From contig JAQWGQ010000038.1 in the NCBI GenBank assembly GCA_029238125.1, positions 1-42,907 of the forward strand: a stretch of 42,907 bases of DNA, read 5' to 3'. The notes under the pieces are model-generated. The model saw nothing but the letters and a program-made list of their open reading frames with translations. It was not told the DNA's origin and made no database searches. Made by a program: the position numbers and the translations under genes. The DNA is from Flavobacteriaceae bacterium (lineage in GTDB: Bacteria > Bacteroidota > Bacteroidia > Flavobacteriales > Flavobacteriaceae). Shown here one piece after another: positions 33,934 to 42,907 of this stretch (the stretch's first letter is position 1; the number at the start of each line of letters is the position of its first letter).

Positions 33934-35220
33934 TTATTTCGACTTGGTTTTTAGAAGATAGCTTTCATTGCTATTGCCAACAACTATAAAGGTATCATTG
34001 TTAACCTTATCTATATGTCTTCCTTCAAAATTAATAGGCAATGGTAAAAAATGATGTGAGATATAGTCATGCCCATCAAACCCTTCCAAAACTCCTCCCG
34101 CATTTGAAAGTGAGGAGCCTAACTCTGAAACATATCCGCTATAATTTCCAATGTAGTAAATTTTATTTTCATCAACATAAAAATCTTCTATAGTGGAGTA
34201 TTGAAGTTCTTTTGGAAGAGGAACAGGGGTAAACTTTTTTGCTTCATTTTGTATGAACGCCATTGATCTCATTTCAAAAACTTTTTTGGTTTCAAATATT
34301 TGTTTTCTGCCTGTAAGTGAAACAATGTTTTTTGCTAGAGTAAAATCTTTAAAGTTTATAAATTTCTTTTTTAAGTAAGGCAATGAATGGACTAGTTTGT
34401 CTCTTGAAGCAAATGGAACATGCGTACCAAAAAAATCGTAAAATATAATTGGATCAACAGAAGAGTTGTCATCAAAATCATCTAAGTATATTTCAATGGG
34501 AGTCTTTGTAGCTGCTCGCCACTTATGATTTTCTCCAGAGTTGCCAGCAAGAATATCCAATTTACCATCATTATCGATATCTGCAATTTCAACGGAATTC
34601 CAAAATCCAGAGCTTTGTCCTAATCCAAAACTTGAGGTTTCATTCAAAAATTGGTTTCCTCCTTGACCTATTAATATAGTTACTGGCATCCAATCTCCAA
34701 CCACAACTAAATCCATAATACCATCATCATTAAGATCAGCAAATTGGCTATCAGTAACCATGCCTATAGGTGCTTGTGCAACAACTTTAAAATAAGAATT
34801 GGAATCAGGAGAACTTTCCACAATAACGCTTATTGGTGATAACCCATACCCACCAGGCATGGAACGACTACCTATGAATAAATCTGAATATCCATCGTTA
34901 TTAAAATCTGATGAGGAAATTGAACCCCCATTAGTGCTTGGTAAGTTTGCTGGAAATTTATTGAAATGGCCCATACCATCGTTGATGTAAAGTCGATCCA
35001 TCAGACTACTGTCGCCATCAACATATTCATTTCCTCCACTTGACACATAAATGTCTAAATCTCCATCCAAGTCAAAATCGAATGCCTCTGCATCTACATC
35101 CTCAAAAAACGCATCTTTTATAAATGAAATATTTTGGATAGGGGTAAAGACACCATTTGTATTTTGAGAAAATATTTGAGATGACTGTATAACGTCAGCA
35201 AAAAGTGAACTAGTTATCAC
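33934..35220 (-). pseudogene. N-terminally truncated FG-GAP/VCBS-repeat protein
   Basis: The 428-codon frame matches the C-terminal half of the large secreted FG-GAP/ASPIC-UnbV proteins of Bacteroidota. It has four calcium-type FG-GAP motifs (DFDLDGDLDIYV, DFNNDGYSDLFIG, DLNDDGIMDLVVVGDW and DIDNDGKLDILAGN), followed by the conserved LPYLKKKFINFKDFTLA and a second propeller part. It starts at a GTG that lies inside a perfect 25-bp inverted repeat, directly after an in-frame TAA, and has no signal peptide, whereas family members are secreted and about twice as long. I read it as a 5'-deleted gene. The downstream haloperoxidase-like gene is intact. Confidence 0.75.
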
Positions 35221-35241
35221 TTTTTGCTGACGTTATACAGT
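35184..35241. repeat. Perfect 25-bp inverted repeat at the truncation point
   Basis: ACTGTATAACGTCAGCAAAA... (35184-35208) and its exact reverse complement (35217-35241) flank an 8-bp centre containing ACTAGT. The left arm is coding sequence of the FG-GAP frame; the right arm holds its in-frame stop. This is what a fold-back deletion or inverted duplication would leave. It may also act as a strong hairpin in either transcript. Confidence 0.9.
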
Positions 35242-35765
35242 GTGTGTAGTCAAATAGCTTCAAAATTAGCGTATCGAAGCCCACTTCAATCAAATTTTAA
35301 AACAGCATGTCGATAAAGACGTCTATTACAACTTTTTTAATAAGACTTGGATACTTATATACTCTAAATATAGAAATATTTTTCTACAAAGTCTTTTTTG
35401 TAAGGATACGCCTAAATTATAACAAGATTAAATCACGCTAAAGTAGGTTTACTTTTCTGTACGATTTTCATCAATCAGCTCAACCAGAAAAACTTCTAAG
35501 ATTCATAAATTATAATTTAGCGTATATTTTTTTAGTATATCTATTAATTATATCTATATAGTGGGAATCATTAGAATTTATAATTGCTGCATTTTACTGC
35601 AACTTAAAATATCACCAAATAAATCGCGATATTTTCATACATGAATGTTTGAATTGTGAATAATTGAATTAAGAATAATTAAGTTTATATAAATAAAGTT
35701 TGTTTTCTGTTATTTTTAATATAATATTAATTTAAATTCAATTTTTTTTTGACAAAAATTAGCTA
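35242..35765. other. AT-rich non-coding gap with nested inverted repeats
   Basis: No credible gene is visible in this 524-bp stretch. It contains CTAAATTATAA (35412-35422) and ACGCTAAA (35435-35442), both of which can pair with parts of TTATAATTTAGCGT (35510-35523), giving two alternative stems. The region probably holds the promoter of the MFS transporter gene, but I see no clear TTG/TAnnTTTG pair. Confidence 0.5.
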
Positions 35766-37064
35766 ATGAATACCAATACAAACAACAAAACTGCGATTGC
35801 TATCATCGCAGGACTTTTTTTCATTTTCGGATTTATCACTTGGGTCAATGGGGCTTTGATCCCCTTTATGAAAACCATAAACGAACTCACAGAAGCCCAA
35901 TCCTATTTAGTAGCTTCTGCCTCTTACATCTCTTTTGTAGTCATGGCACTTCCTGCTTCATACCTTCTTGAAAGGGTAGGTTATAAAATGGGTATGTCTA
36001 TCGGTCTTTTTATTATGTCTATCGGAGCGTTGGTGTTTATTCCAGCTGCCGAAGCAAGAACCTACTGGATGTTTTTGACTGGGATTTTTATTCAAGGCAC
36101 GGGAATGACGATTCTACAAACTGCTGCAAATCCATACATCACGGTCCTTGGTCCTATTGAAAGTGGCGCCCAGCGCATCGCCATTATGGGGATTGCCAAT
36201 AAGGTCGCCGGTGCTTTGGGATCGCTTATTTTTGGCGCCATACTTCTAAAAGGAATTGATGAAGTCAATGCCCAACTCGATAGCGTTTCTGCTCTTGAAA
36301 AAGCGACATTATTAGATCAAATGGCTGATAGTGTATATGCACCTTATGTAGTGATGGCGATTGTATTATTTGTGTTGGGCTTACTGATGCGTAAAGCACC
36401 ATTGCCCAATGTAGAGGCAGCTCTAGACACCAATACGCAGTCACACGGAGAATCTCAAAAAACAATATTTCAATACCCACACTTATGGCTAGGGATGCTT
36501 ACCTTATTTGTGTACGTTGGCGCTGAAGTCATCGCTGGGGACTCCATCATTGCCTATGGTATTGCCCTAGGGATCTCAGCATCTACCGCCAAGTTTTTTA
36601 CCACGTTCACACTCATGGCCATGGTAGCAACCTATGCCCTTGGGATAGTTTTGATCCCAAAGTACATCAGCCAACAAAAAGCACTCCAAATCAGTGCACT
36701 TTTGGGGATCGTTTTTAGTATCTTAATTTTAACTACTGATGGCTTTACATCTGTTTTATTTGTAGCTGCTCTAGGTATTGCCAATGCTTTAGTTTGGCCA
36801 GCAGTCTGGCCACTTACTCTCGAGGGATTGGGCAAACATACCAAAACGGCATCTGCCTTATTAATCATGGCGATCGCCGGGGGAGCAATTATTCCACCTC
36901 TGTATGGCCAACTGGTTGATCATGGAAAAGAAACTTTGATAGAGGCAGGAGTGACTTCTGCTGATGCTTTGGCTACCTCTGCGCAAGAGAGTTATTATAT
37001 TCTGATTCCGTGCTATCTTATTATCCTTTGTTTTGCGGGTTTTGTAAATCGGCTTCGTAACTAA
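35766..37064 (+). CDS. Sugar MFS transporter (FucP/GluP-like)
   Basis: A 432-residue major facilitator with about 12 membrane helices. The start IIAGLFFIFGFITWVNGALIP is characteristic of the fucose/glucose-galactose:proton symporter branch, and TGMTILQTAANPYITVLGP is a conserved block of the same branch. The substrate is likely a hexose or deoxyhexose; the sequence does not separate these. It stands 15 bp upstream of the DUF4212 gene on the same strand, so it may be transcribed with the following symporter. Confidence 0.9.
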   Translation: MNTNTNNKTAIAIIAGLFFIFGFITWVNGALIPFMKTINELTEAQSYLVASASYISFVVMALPASYLLERVGYKMGMSIGLFIMSIGALVFIPAAEARTYWMFLTGIFIQGTGMTILQTAANPYITVLGPIESGAQRIAIMGIANKVAGALGSLIFGAILLKGIDEVNAQLDSVSALEKATLLDQMADSVYAPYVVMAIVLFVLGLLMRKAPLPNVEAALDTNTQSHGESQKTIFQYPHLWLGMLTLFVYVGAEVIAGDSIIAYGIALGISASTAKFFTTFTLMAMVATYALGIVLIPKYISQQKALQISALLGIVFSILILTTDGFTSVLFVAALGIANALVWPAVWPLTLEGLGKHTKTASALLIMAIAGGAIIPPLYGQLVDHGKETLIEAGVTSADALATSAQESYYILIPCYLIILCFAGFVNRLRN

Positions 37065-37079
37065 TTCAATATTTTAATT

Positions 37080-37316
37080 ATGAAAAAAACCTATTGGAAG
37101 AAAAACATCCGTTATATCACGATTTTACTTAGTCTTTGGTTTGTTGTTTCCTTTGGCTGCGGGATATTATTTGTAGAGCAGTTAAATACGATTCAAATAG
37201 GGGGCTTTAAACTCGGCTTTTGGTTTGCCCAGCAAGGATCTATTTTTGGCTTTGTTGCCATTATTTTCACCTACATCTATTTGATGAACAAACTTGATCA
37301 AACCCAAAACAAATAA
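37080..37316 (+). CDS. DUF4212 small subunit of a sodium/solute symporter
   Basis: A 78-residue membrane protein with two hydrophobic segments (about 13-30 and 50-68): YITILLSLWFVVSFGCGILF and the GFWFAQQGSIFGFVAIIF block, which is the DUF4212 signature. DUF4212 proteins are encoded directly before SSS-family symporters of the acetate/lactate-type branch, as here with a 3-bp gap, and are thought to be small partner subunits. Confidence 0.9.
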   Translation: MKKTYWKKNIRYITILLSLWFVVSFGCGILFVEQLNTIQIGGFKLGFWFAQQGSIFGFVAIIFTYIYLMNKLDQTQNK

Positions 37317-37319
37317 GCG

Positions 37320-38981
37320 ATGGAACTTCAGTATTGGATTTGGATAGCGGTTGGCCTTAGTTTTTCACTGTATATCGGCATTGCGATTTGGTCGCGTGCT
37401 GGCTCCACAAAAGAGTTTTATGTCGCAGGAGGTGGTGTTCACCCCATTGCCAATGGGATGGCAACGGCAGCCGACTGGATGTCGGCAGCATCGTTTATTT
37501 CCATGGCAGGGATTATCTCCTTTGGCGGCTATGATGGGTCTGTATACCTTATGGGCTGGACAGGGGGCTATGTACTACTGGCATTACTCTTAGCTCCATA
37601 CCTTCGAAAATTTGGCAAGTTTACTGTGCCTGACTTTATTGGAGACAGATATTACTCCAACACCGCCCGCTCAGTAGCTGTGTTTTGTGCACTGATTGTT
37701 TCCTTTACCTATATCGCTGGACAGATGCGTGGGGTAGGGGTAGTATTCTCAAGATACCTAGAGGTAGACATCGTAACAGGCGTACTAATCGGTATGGGAA
37801 TCGTATTGTTTTATGCAGTACTAGGAGGCATGAAAGGGATTACCTATACCCAAGTAGCACAGTACTGCGTACTGATCTTTGCCTTTATGGTCCCCGCGAT
37901 TTATATCTCATTTCTAGTAACAGGGAATGTCATTCCACAACTCGGTTTTGGATCGAGTGGTGCAGATGGGGTATACCTTTTGGATAAGCTCGATGGCTTA
38001 CATAGAGAATTAGGATTTCATGAATACACCTCAGGGAGTAAATCGATGTTAGATGTGTTTTGCATCACCATGGCACTGATGGTCGGAACCGCAGGGCTAC
38101 CACACGTGATTGTACGCTTCTTTACAGTTAAGAAAGTCAGCGATGCACGTAAGTCTGCAGGATGGGCACTATTGTTTATTGCCATTCTCTACACCACAGC
38201 ACCAGCGATTGCAGTGTTTTCAAGAACCAACCTTATAGAGACCGTAAGCAACCAGCCCTATGAGGACATGCCAGAGTGGTTTGACAAGTGGGAGACCACA
38301 GGACTACTTGGCTTTACAGACAAAAACGAAGATGGATTGATTCAATACACAGCCGAACCCACAACCAACGAGCTGACAGTTGATGCAGACATCATGGTAC
38401 TTGCCAACCCAGAGATCGCACAGCTTCCCAACTGGGTGATTGCTCTCTTGGCAGCAGGGGCACTGGCAGCGGCACTGTCCACAGCAGCGGGACTTCTGCT
38501 AGTGATTTCATCGGCAGTATCACACGATCTTCTCAAAAAAATGGTGATGCCCAATATCTCAGACAAAGGAGAACTCATTGCCGCCCGAATCGCTGCAACA
38601 GGAGCAGTGTGTCTGGCAGGTTACTTTGGGATTAACCCACCTGGCTTTGTAGCAGCAACGGTTGCCTTGGCATTTGGTCTGGCAGCTTCATCGTTTTTCC
38701 CAGCGATACTACTTGGAATCTTTTCCAAACGCATCAACAAGGAAGGAGCGATTAGTGGTATGCTTGTGGGGGTAACACTGATGCTGTTTTATATGCTCAA
38801 GTTTAAGTTTGGATGGTTTGGGGGAGGCACCAAGGCCGATTGGTGGTTTGGGATCTCGCCAGAGGGCTTTGGAAGCATTGCGATGATTGCCAATTTTGTT
38901 GTCACCCTTATCATCAGCAGCAAAACCCCAGCACCGAGCAAAGACATTCAAGAGTTAGTGGCAAATATTCGGAAGCCTTAA
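37320..38981 (+). CDS. Sodium:solute symporter, DUF4212-associated (VC_2705-like)
   Basis: A 553-residue SSS-family transporter with about 13 membrane helices. AGGGVHPIANGMATAADWMSAASFISMAG and the GTAGLPHVIVRFFTVKKV block are typical of the ActP/VC_2705 branch, which moves acetate or related organic acids with sodium. An inserted loop of about 60 residues (around 300-360, with DKNEDGLIQY, an EF-hand-like acidic motif) is also normal for the DUF4212-linked branch. It forms a unit with the preceding DUF4212 gene. The substrate is not certain. Confidence 0.9.
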   Translation: MELQYWIWIAVGLSFSLYIGIAIWSRAGSTKEFYVAGGGVHPIANGMATAADWMSAASFISMAGIISFGGYDGSVYLMGWTGGYVLLALLLAPYLRKFGKFTVPDFIGDRYYSNTARSVAVFCALIVSFTYIAGQMRGVGVVFSRYLEVDIVTGVLIGMGIVLFYAVLGGMKGITYTQVAQYCVLIFAFMVPAIYISFLVTGNVIPQLGFGSSGADGVYLLDKLDGLHRELGFHEYTSGSKSMLDVFCITMALMVGTAGLPHVIVRFFTVKKVSDARKSAGWALLFIAILYTTAPAIAVFSRTNLIETVSNQPYEDMPEWFDKWETTGLLGFTDKNEDGLIQYTAEPTTNELTVDADIMVLANPEIAQLPNWVIALLAAGALAAALSTAAGLLLVISSAVSHDLLKKMVMPNISDKGELIAARIAATGAVCLAGYFGINPPGFVAATVALAFGLAASSFFPAILLGIFSKRINKEGAISGMLVGVTLMLFYMLKFKFGWFGGGTKADWWFGISPEGFGSIAMIANFVVTLIISSKTPAPSKDIQELVANIRKP

Positions 38982-38990
38982 AAAAGACCT

Positions 38991-39485
38991 TTATTTCCTA
39001 TTGAGCAAGTAATACCCTACACAAATCGAAAGGATTGACAAGCCAAAGTAGAGAATGTCAGTTGTAGAAGAAAAGCTCTCAGAATACTTCAGTATTTTCT
39101 CAAAAAACTTTACGATTAAAACGATAATAATCACCTTGATGATTTTGTTTTTTAATTGATCTAAATCTCGAATAATTAAAGTCGACTCTTTAAACTTCGA
39201 ATGCGTAAAATCAATTTCACTGACAAAAAGTTCATAAATACCAAAGCCAAAAATTAATAACACAATTGCAATTAAAAATAAATCTATAGAAGAAATAATT
39301 TTGAAAAGAAGTTCATTGTTTTCAGAGATAGAGGAGTCAATCAATGGATTATAAAATAGAATTGCTTCAATAATGTCCCAGCTCCCAAGAATCATAAGGT
39401 AAATAGAAGAGATAATTGAAAGTATAACGGCTAATAATGTAACGTATCGGACGTTCCATAAAAGTTTTTCTAATCGATTGTTCAT
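38991..39485 (-). CDS. YqhA/UPF0114 family membrane protein
   Basis: A 164-residue protein with about four membrane segments. The start LEKLLWNVRYVTLLAVILSI and the central IDLFLIAIVLLIFGFGIYELFVSEID match the UPF0114/YqhA family, whose function is unknown. The frame is open from 39539, but the ATG at 39485 gives the standard family start (MNNRLEKLLWNVRY), and the extra 18 residues have no family match. It converges on the symporter gene with only 9 bp between. Confidence 0.82.
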   Translation of the reverse strand: MNNRLEKLLWNVRYVTLLAVILSIISSIYLMILGSWDIIEAILFYNPLIDSSISENNELLFKIISSIDLFLIAIVLLIFGFGIYELFVSEIDFTHSKFKESTLIIRDLDQLKNKIIKVIIIVLIVKFFEKILKYSESFSSTTDILYFGLSILSICVGYYLLNRK

Positions 39486-39714
39486 CTCATAAAGATAGCT
39501 AATTTTCCATGGCTTTTGTCCTAAACTAAAATGACACAAACCAACAGCTGCGCTAGATTAAGCTTAAAGAATTTTCACAATCACATCAATTGAGGTAAAG
39601 AATTAATGTTTTTGCGCATTAGTTATACTTTATTATTCATTAAATTATTCTATTCATCCAGAATATTCTTAACACTTTATTTCATAATTTTACACAAAAT
39701 TAAAACCATCGATT

Positions 39715-41982
39715 ATGGCATTTGATATCGAAATGATTCAATCAGTCTATGCACGCTTAGAAGATCGTATTTCCCAAGCTCGAAACCTTGTTGGAAAGCC
39801 ACTTACAGCTTCAGAAAAGATATTGTACTCCCACTTGTGGGACGGTAATGCTGAATGTGCTTATAATCGAGGGGCAGATTACGTTGATTTTGCTCCTGAT
39901 CGTATTGCCTGCCAAGATGCGACTGCACAAATGGCACTTTTGCAGTTCATGCAAGCTGGAAAAGCCAAGGTAGCGGTACCAACTACGGTACACTGTGATC
40001 ATTTAATTCAAGCTAAAACTGGTGCTCTTGAAGATTTAAAATCAGCAAACTCAACATCTGCCGAAGTATTTAATTTCTTAGAGTCAGTTTCCAACAAGTA
40101 TGGAATCGGATTTTGGAAGCCAGGAGCAGGAATTATTCATCAAGTGGTGTTGGAAAATTACGCTTTTCCTGGCGGAATGATGATTGGAACCGACTCTCAC
40201 ACCGTAAATGCAGGTGGTCTTGGAATGTTGGCGATTGGAGTTGGAGGTGCTGATGCGGTAGATGTCATGGCCGATATGCCTTGGGAATTGAAATTTCCTG
40301 AACTCATCGGTGTTAAATTAACCGGAAAATTGAATGGTTGGACAGCACCCAAAGATGTGATTTTAAAAGTTGCTGGTATCCTAACGGTAAAGGGAGGAAC
40401 AGGAGCTATCATTGAGTATTTTGGTGAAGGTGCCGAATCCATGTCATGTACAGGTAAAGGTACAATTTGTAATATGGGAGCTGAAGTAGGTGCTACTACT
40501 TCCACCTTTGGTTATGACGAATCGATGGAGCGTTATTTACGTTCTACTGGTCGTGATGATGTTGCCGATGCTGCCAATGCTGTCCGCCAACACCTTACAG
40601 CTGATCCAGAGGTCTATGCTAACCCAGAGCAATTTTTCGATCAAGTCATTGAAATTGATTTAGATACACTAGGACCGCACATCAACGGACCTTTTACGCC
40701 AGATTTAGCTACTGCGGTTACAGACATGAGTGCTGTAGCAAAAGAAAACGACTGGCCATTGCGAGTTGAATGGGGGTTGATCGGGTCATGTACAAATTCT
40801 TCGTACGAAGATCTTTCGCGTGCTGCGTCTATTGCAAAACAAGCCGTAGATAAAAATTTGGTTACCAAAGCAGAATTTGGAATAAATCCAGGTTCAGAGC
40901 AAGTGCGTTATACGGCTGAACGGGATGGTTTGTTGGATATTTTTGAGGACTTAAATGCCAAAATCTTTACGAATGCTTGTGGCCCATGTATTGGTCAATG
41001 GGCACGTGAAGGGGCAGATAAGCAAGAAAAGAATTCTATCATTCACTCGTTTAACCGAAACTTTTCTAAACGTAATGATGGGAACCCAAATACGCATGCT
41101 TTTGTTGCTTCACCAGAAATGGTAGCTGCTGTCGCCATCTCTGGGCGATTGGATTTTGACCCCGTTAATGATACGCTCATCAACCAAAACGGAGAAGAGG
41201 TAAAGCTTGATCCCCCAACGGGAATGGAACTTCCGCCACTGGGGTTTGATGTAAAAGACAACGGTTATCTAGCGCCAGAAGCGGATGGTTCGGGTATTGA
41301 GGTAGTTGTTAAAGAAGACTCAGAACGACTTCAGCTCTTAACGCCTTTTGCGCCTTGGAATGGTGAAAACTTAACAGGGGCTAAGCTTTTGATCAAAGCA
41401 CATGGAAAATGTACTACTGACCATATCTCAATGGCTGGGCCTTGGTTGCGTTTCCGCGGTCACCTCGATAACATTTCAAACAACTGTTTGATTGGTGCGG
41501 TGAATGCTTACAACCAAAAAACCAATTTTGTTAAAAATCAATTGACCGGAGAATACGGCGGAGTGCCAGACACCCAACGCGAGTACAAAGCTGCGGGTAT
41601 TGAAACGGTTGTTGTGGGAGATCACAACTATGGAGAAGGTTCCTCTCGTGAGCACGCAGCCATGGAGCCACGTTTCTTAGGAGTTAAAGTGGTCTTGGTA
41701 AAATCGTTTGCTCGTATTCATGAAACCAATTTAAAGAAACAAGGAATGTTGGGAATCACTTTTGCCAATGAAGCAGATTATGATTTAATTCAAGAAAACG
41801 ACACATTCAACTTTGTGGACTTAAAAGATTTTGCACCGGGAAAGCAATTGACCATTGAAGTCGTGCATGCCGATGGTTCTACGGATACTATCTTGACAAA
41901 TCACACCTACAATGAACAACAAATAGAGTGGTTCAAAGAAGGATCTGCGTTAAATCTTATCAAAAAGCATAACGCAGCTTAA
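39715..41982 (+). CDS. acnA: Aconitate hydratase
   Basis: Interconverts citrate and isocitrate in the TCA cycle. The 755-residue protein is of the mitochondrial-type aconitase seen in Bacteroidota. The 4Fe-4S ligands are Cys359 in [10 protein letters not shown] and Cys422/Cys425 in [49 protein letters not shown] and [19 protein letters not shown] give the substrate-binding loops and the mobile C-terminal swivel domain. It appears to stand alone, with a 175-bp AT-rich leader and a hairpin downstream. Confidence 0.95.
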   Translation: MAFDIEMIQSVYARLEDRISQARNLVGKPLTASEKILYSHLWDGNAECAYNRGADYVDFAPDRIACQDATAQMALLQFMQAGKAKVAVPTTVHCDHLIQAKTGALEDLKSANSTSAEVFNFLESVSNKYGIGFWKPGAGIIHQVVLENYAFPGGMMIGTDSHTVNAGGLGMLAIGVGGADAVDVMADMPWELKFPELIGVKLTGKLNGWTAPKDVILKVAGILTVKGGTGAIIEYFGEGAESMSCTGKGTICNMGAEVGATTSTFGYDESMERYLRSTGRDDVADAANAVRQHLTADPEVYANPEQFFDQVIEIDLDTLGPHINGPFTPDLATAVTDMSAVAKENDWPLRVEWGLIGSCTNSSYEDLSRAASIAKQAVDKNLVTKAEFGINPGSEQVRYTAERDGLLDIFEDLNAKIFTNACGPCIGQWAREGADKQEKNSIIHSFNRNFSKRNDGNPNTHAFVASPEMVAAVAISGRLDFDPVNDTLINQNGEEVKLDPPTGMELPPLGFDVKDNGYLAPEADGSGIEVVVKEDSERLQLLTPFAPWNGENLTGAKLLIKAHGKCTTDHISMAGPWLRFRGHLDNISNNCLIGAVNAYNQKTNFVKNQLTGEYGGVPDTQREYKAAGIETVVVGDHNYGEGSSREHAAMEPRFLGVKVVLVKSFARIHETNLKKQGMLGITFANEADYDLIQENDTFNFVDLKDFAPGKQLTIEVVHADGSTDTILTNHTYNEQQIEWFKEGSALNLIKKHNAA

Positions 41983-42404
41983 TGCTAACGACTTGTTTCA
42001 ATATAAGCGTCCATTAAGGTCTCTTATGTTCTTTTGATTTTTCCCTATACTAAGATTATTTTTTCATCAAATTGATGCAATGATCATTTGATTTCAAAAT
42101 AAAAGCTCATTGATTTCTCAAGGAGCTTCTTTGTAGCCCCAATTGAGTTATTTTCGAAATATAGCTTGTTGTTATTAGTAAAATTAAGTAACAAGAGAAT
42201 ACTTTAATTATTCTATCACCAAAAATGGTTGTTTAATCCGAATCTTAAACTTTCTTTTAGCAATTATATATTTCTAGTTTTTCAATTTATTGACATAGCC
42301 AATACATAAGTCTTAAAAAAGTAGCATAAAACTTTGTGTATTTTATTTAGCTTTACAATCAAAATCATTACATACATTATTTTTTTAAAACTAAACACCC
42401 CACC
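41983..42404. other. AT-rich non-coding gap
   Basis: 422 bp without a credible gene. It contains the hairpin at 42103-42128, a short palindrome CATCAAATTGATG (42065-42077), and a TAGCTTTA box (42348-42355) that differs by one base from the Bacteroidota -7 element and may serve the symporter gene at 42405. Confidence 0.5.
42103..42128 (+). terminator. Candidate terminator after aconitase
   Basis: AAGCTC (42103-42108) pairs with GAGCTT (42123-42128), and TTGA with TCAA inside, around a TTTC loop with one mismatch; CTTTGT follows. The hairpin is 120 bp after the acn stop, and the U tract is short, so this is moderate evidence. Confidence 0.45.
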
Positions 42405-42907
42405 ATGGATTTTTCAACAATAGACATAGCTGTATTTGCGCTTTATGCCGTACTTATTTTATCAATAGGGCTTTATGTGTCTCGCCAAAAGAAGGGAGAG
42501 ACCAAAAGCGCCGAGGATTATTTTTTAGCAGGTAAATCATTGCCTTGGTGGGCGATCGGTGCTTCGCTGATTGCTGCCAACATCTCAGCCGAGCAGTTTA
42601 TCGGCATGTCTGGCTCGGGCTTTGCACTTGGACTTGCCATTGCTTCCTATGAGTGGATGGCAGCCATTACGTTACTTGTGGTTGGAAAGTACTTTTTGCC
42701 GATTTTTATTGAAAAGGGACTTTATACGATTCCAGAGTTTATTGAAAAACGATATAGCACCAACCTAAAAACCATATTGGCAGTATTTTGGATTGCACTC
42801 TTTGTATTTGTAAACCTCACAACTGTGCTCTTTTTAGGTGGTAAAGCACTAGATACCATTATAGGAAGTGGCGATGGAAGCATCTTACTCAATAGCATTA
42901 TTGGACT
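42405..42907 (+). CDS. SGLT-like sodium/sugar symporter (partial)
   Basis: The first 167 codons of a solute:sodium symporter, cut by the window end. The start is ATG after an AT-rich leader. The N-terminal helix (IAVFALYAVLILSIGLYVS) is followed by the SSS signature SAEDYFLAGKSLPWWAIGAS and LIAANISAEQFIGMSGSGFA, which points to the SglT/sugar-transporting branch. YTIPEFIEKRYS is also conserved in this branch. It is a different branch from the DUF4212-linked symporter at 37320. Confidence 0.9.
   Translation, partial: MDFSTIDIAVFALYAVLILSIGLYVSRQKKGETKSAEDYFLAGKSLPWWAIGASLIAANISAEQFIGMSGSGFALGLAIASYEWMAAITLLVVGKYFLPIFIEKGLYTIPEFIEKRYSTNLKTILAVFWIALFVFVNLTTVLFLGGKALDTIIGSGDGSILLNSIIG

Noticed and set aside
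40197-40505. Minus-strand open frame of 102 codons inside aconitase
   Set aside because: Antisense shadow; the plus strand encodes conserved aconitase loops throughout.

Overview
This window looks like a chromosomal segment of a Bacteroidota bacterium, most likely a marine member of the Flavobacteriaceae. The evidence is the gene order of several conserved flavobacterial blocks (coaX-OMP-TPR-lptC-CBS protein-PPIase; hemD-DUF4271; mannosyltransferase-dihydroorotase-DUF4296), Bacteroidota-type -7 boxes (TAnnTTTG) before several genes, and the lack of Shine-Dalgarno sites. No database search was possible; calls rest on motifs, domain order and context.

Layout. 1-2080 is the AT-rich edge of an integrated element: a ParB-like gene cut by the window edge and a tyrosine integrase, next to tRNA-Phe (2081-2153, minus). 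2247-9769 is an envelope and housekeeping run on the plus strand: coaX, an outer-membrane protein, a TPR protein, lptC, a small membrane protein, a CNNM/CorC-like protein and a PpiD-like folding factor. 9770-13811 is a solitary, highly altered type II-C CRISPR-Cas9 locus. 13812-28690 is ordinary core genome: DUF456, a TonB-like lipoprotein, ruvC, hemW, a dipeptidase, tRNA-Leu, hemD, DUF4271, a polyprenol-phosphate mannosyltransferase, pyrC, DUF4296, tyrS, a LuxE-like protein, a two-component system, trmB, an alkyltransferase-like protein, mrp and a NifU-like protein. 28717-35241 is a minus-strand run: a truncated FG-GAP gene, a vanadium-haloperoxidase/PAP2 lipoprotein, glpK, glpD and glpF. 35766-42907 holds an MFS sugar transporter, a DUF4212/sodium-symporter pair, a YqhA-like protein, aconitase and the start of an SGLT-like symporter.

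The most interesting object is the Cas9 locus. A Cas9 reading frame of 1143 sense codons (10222-13653) keeps an apparently normal overall layout, but the RuvC-I Asp, the RuvC-II Glu and the HNH His are all replaced, and one in-frame TAA (10825-10827) splits it. No cas1, cas2 or ordinary array is present. Upstream, on the opposite strand, lies a well-formed tracrRNA gene (10133-10205): anti-repeat, AAUAAGGC nexus hairpin, second hairpin and terminator with a U tract. Downstream are two 15-bp repeat-like copies, 68 bp apart, that can pair with the anti-repeat. The parts fit either a late stage of decay or a Cas9 co-opted for RNA-guided binding without cutting, with a minimal scaRNA-like guide source. 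Preservation of the frame and of the tracrRNA fold next to loss of cutting residues makes the second reading worth testing.

A second unusual site is a perfect 25-bp inverted repeat (35184-35241) at the exact point where the FG-GAP gene loses its N-terminal half.
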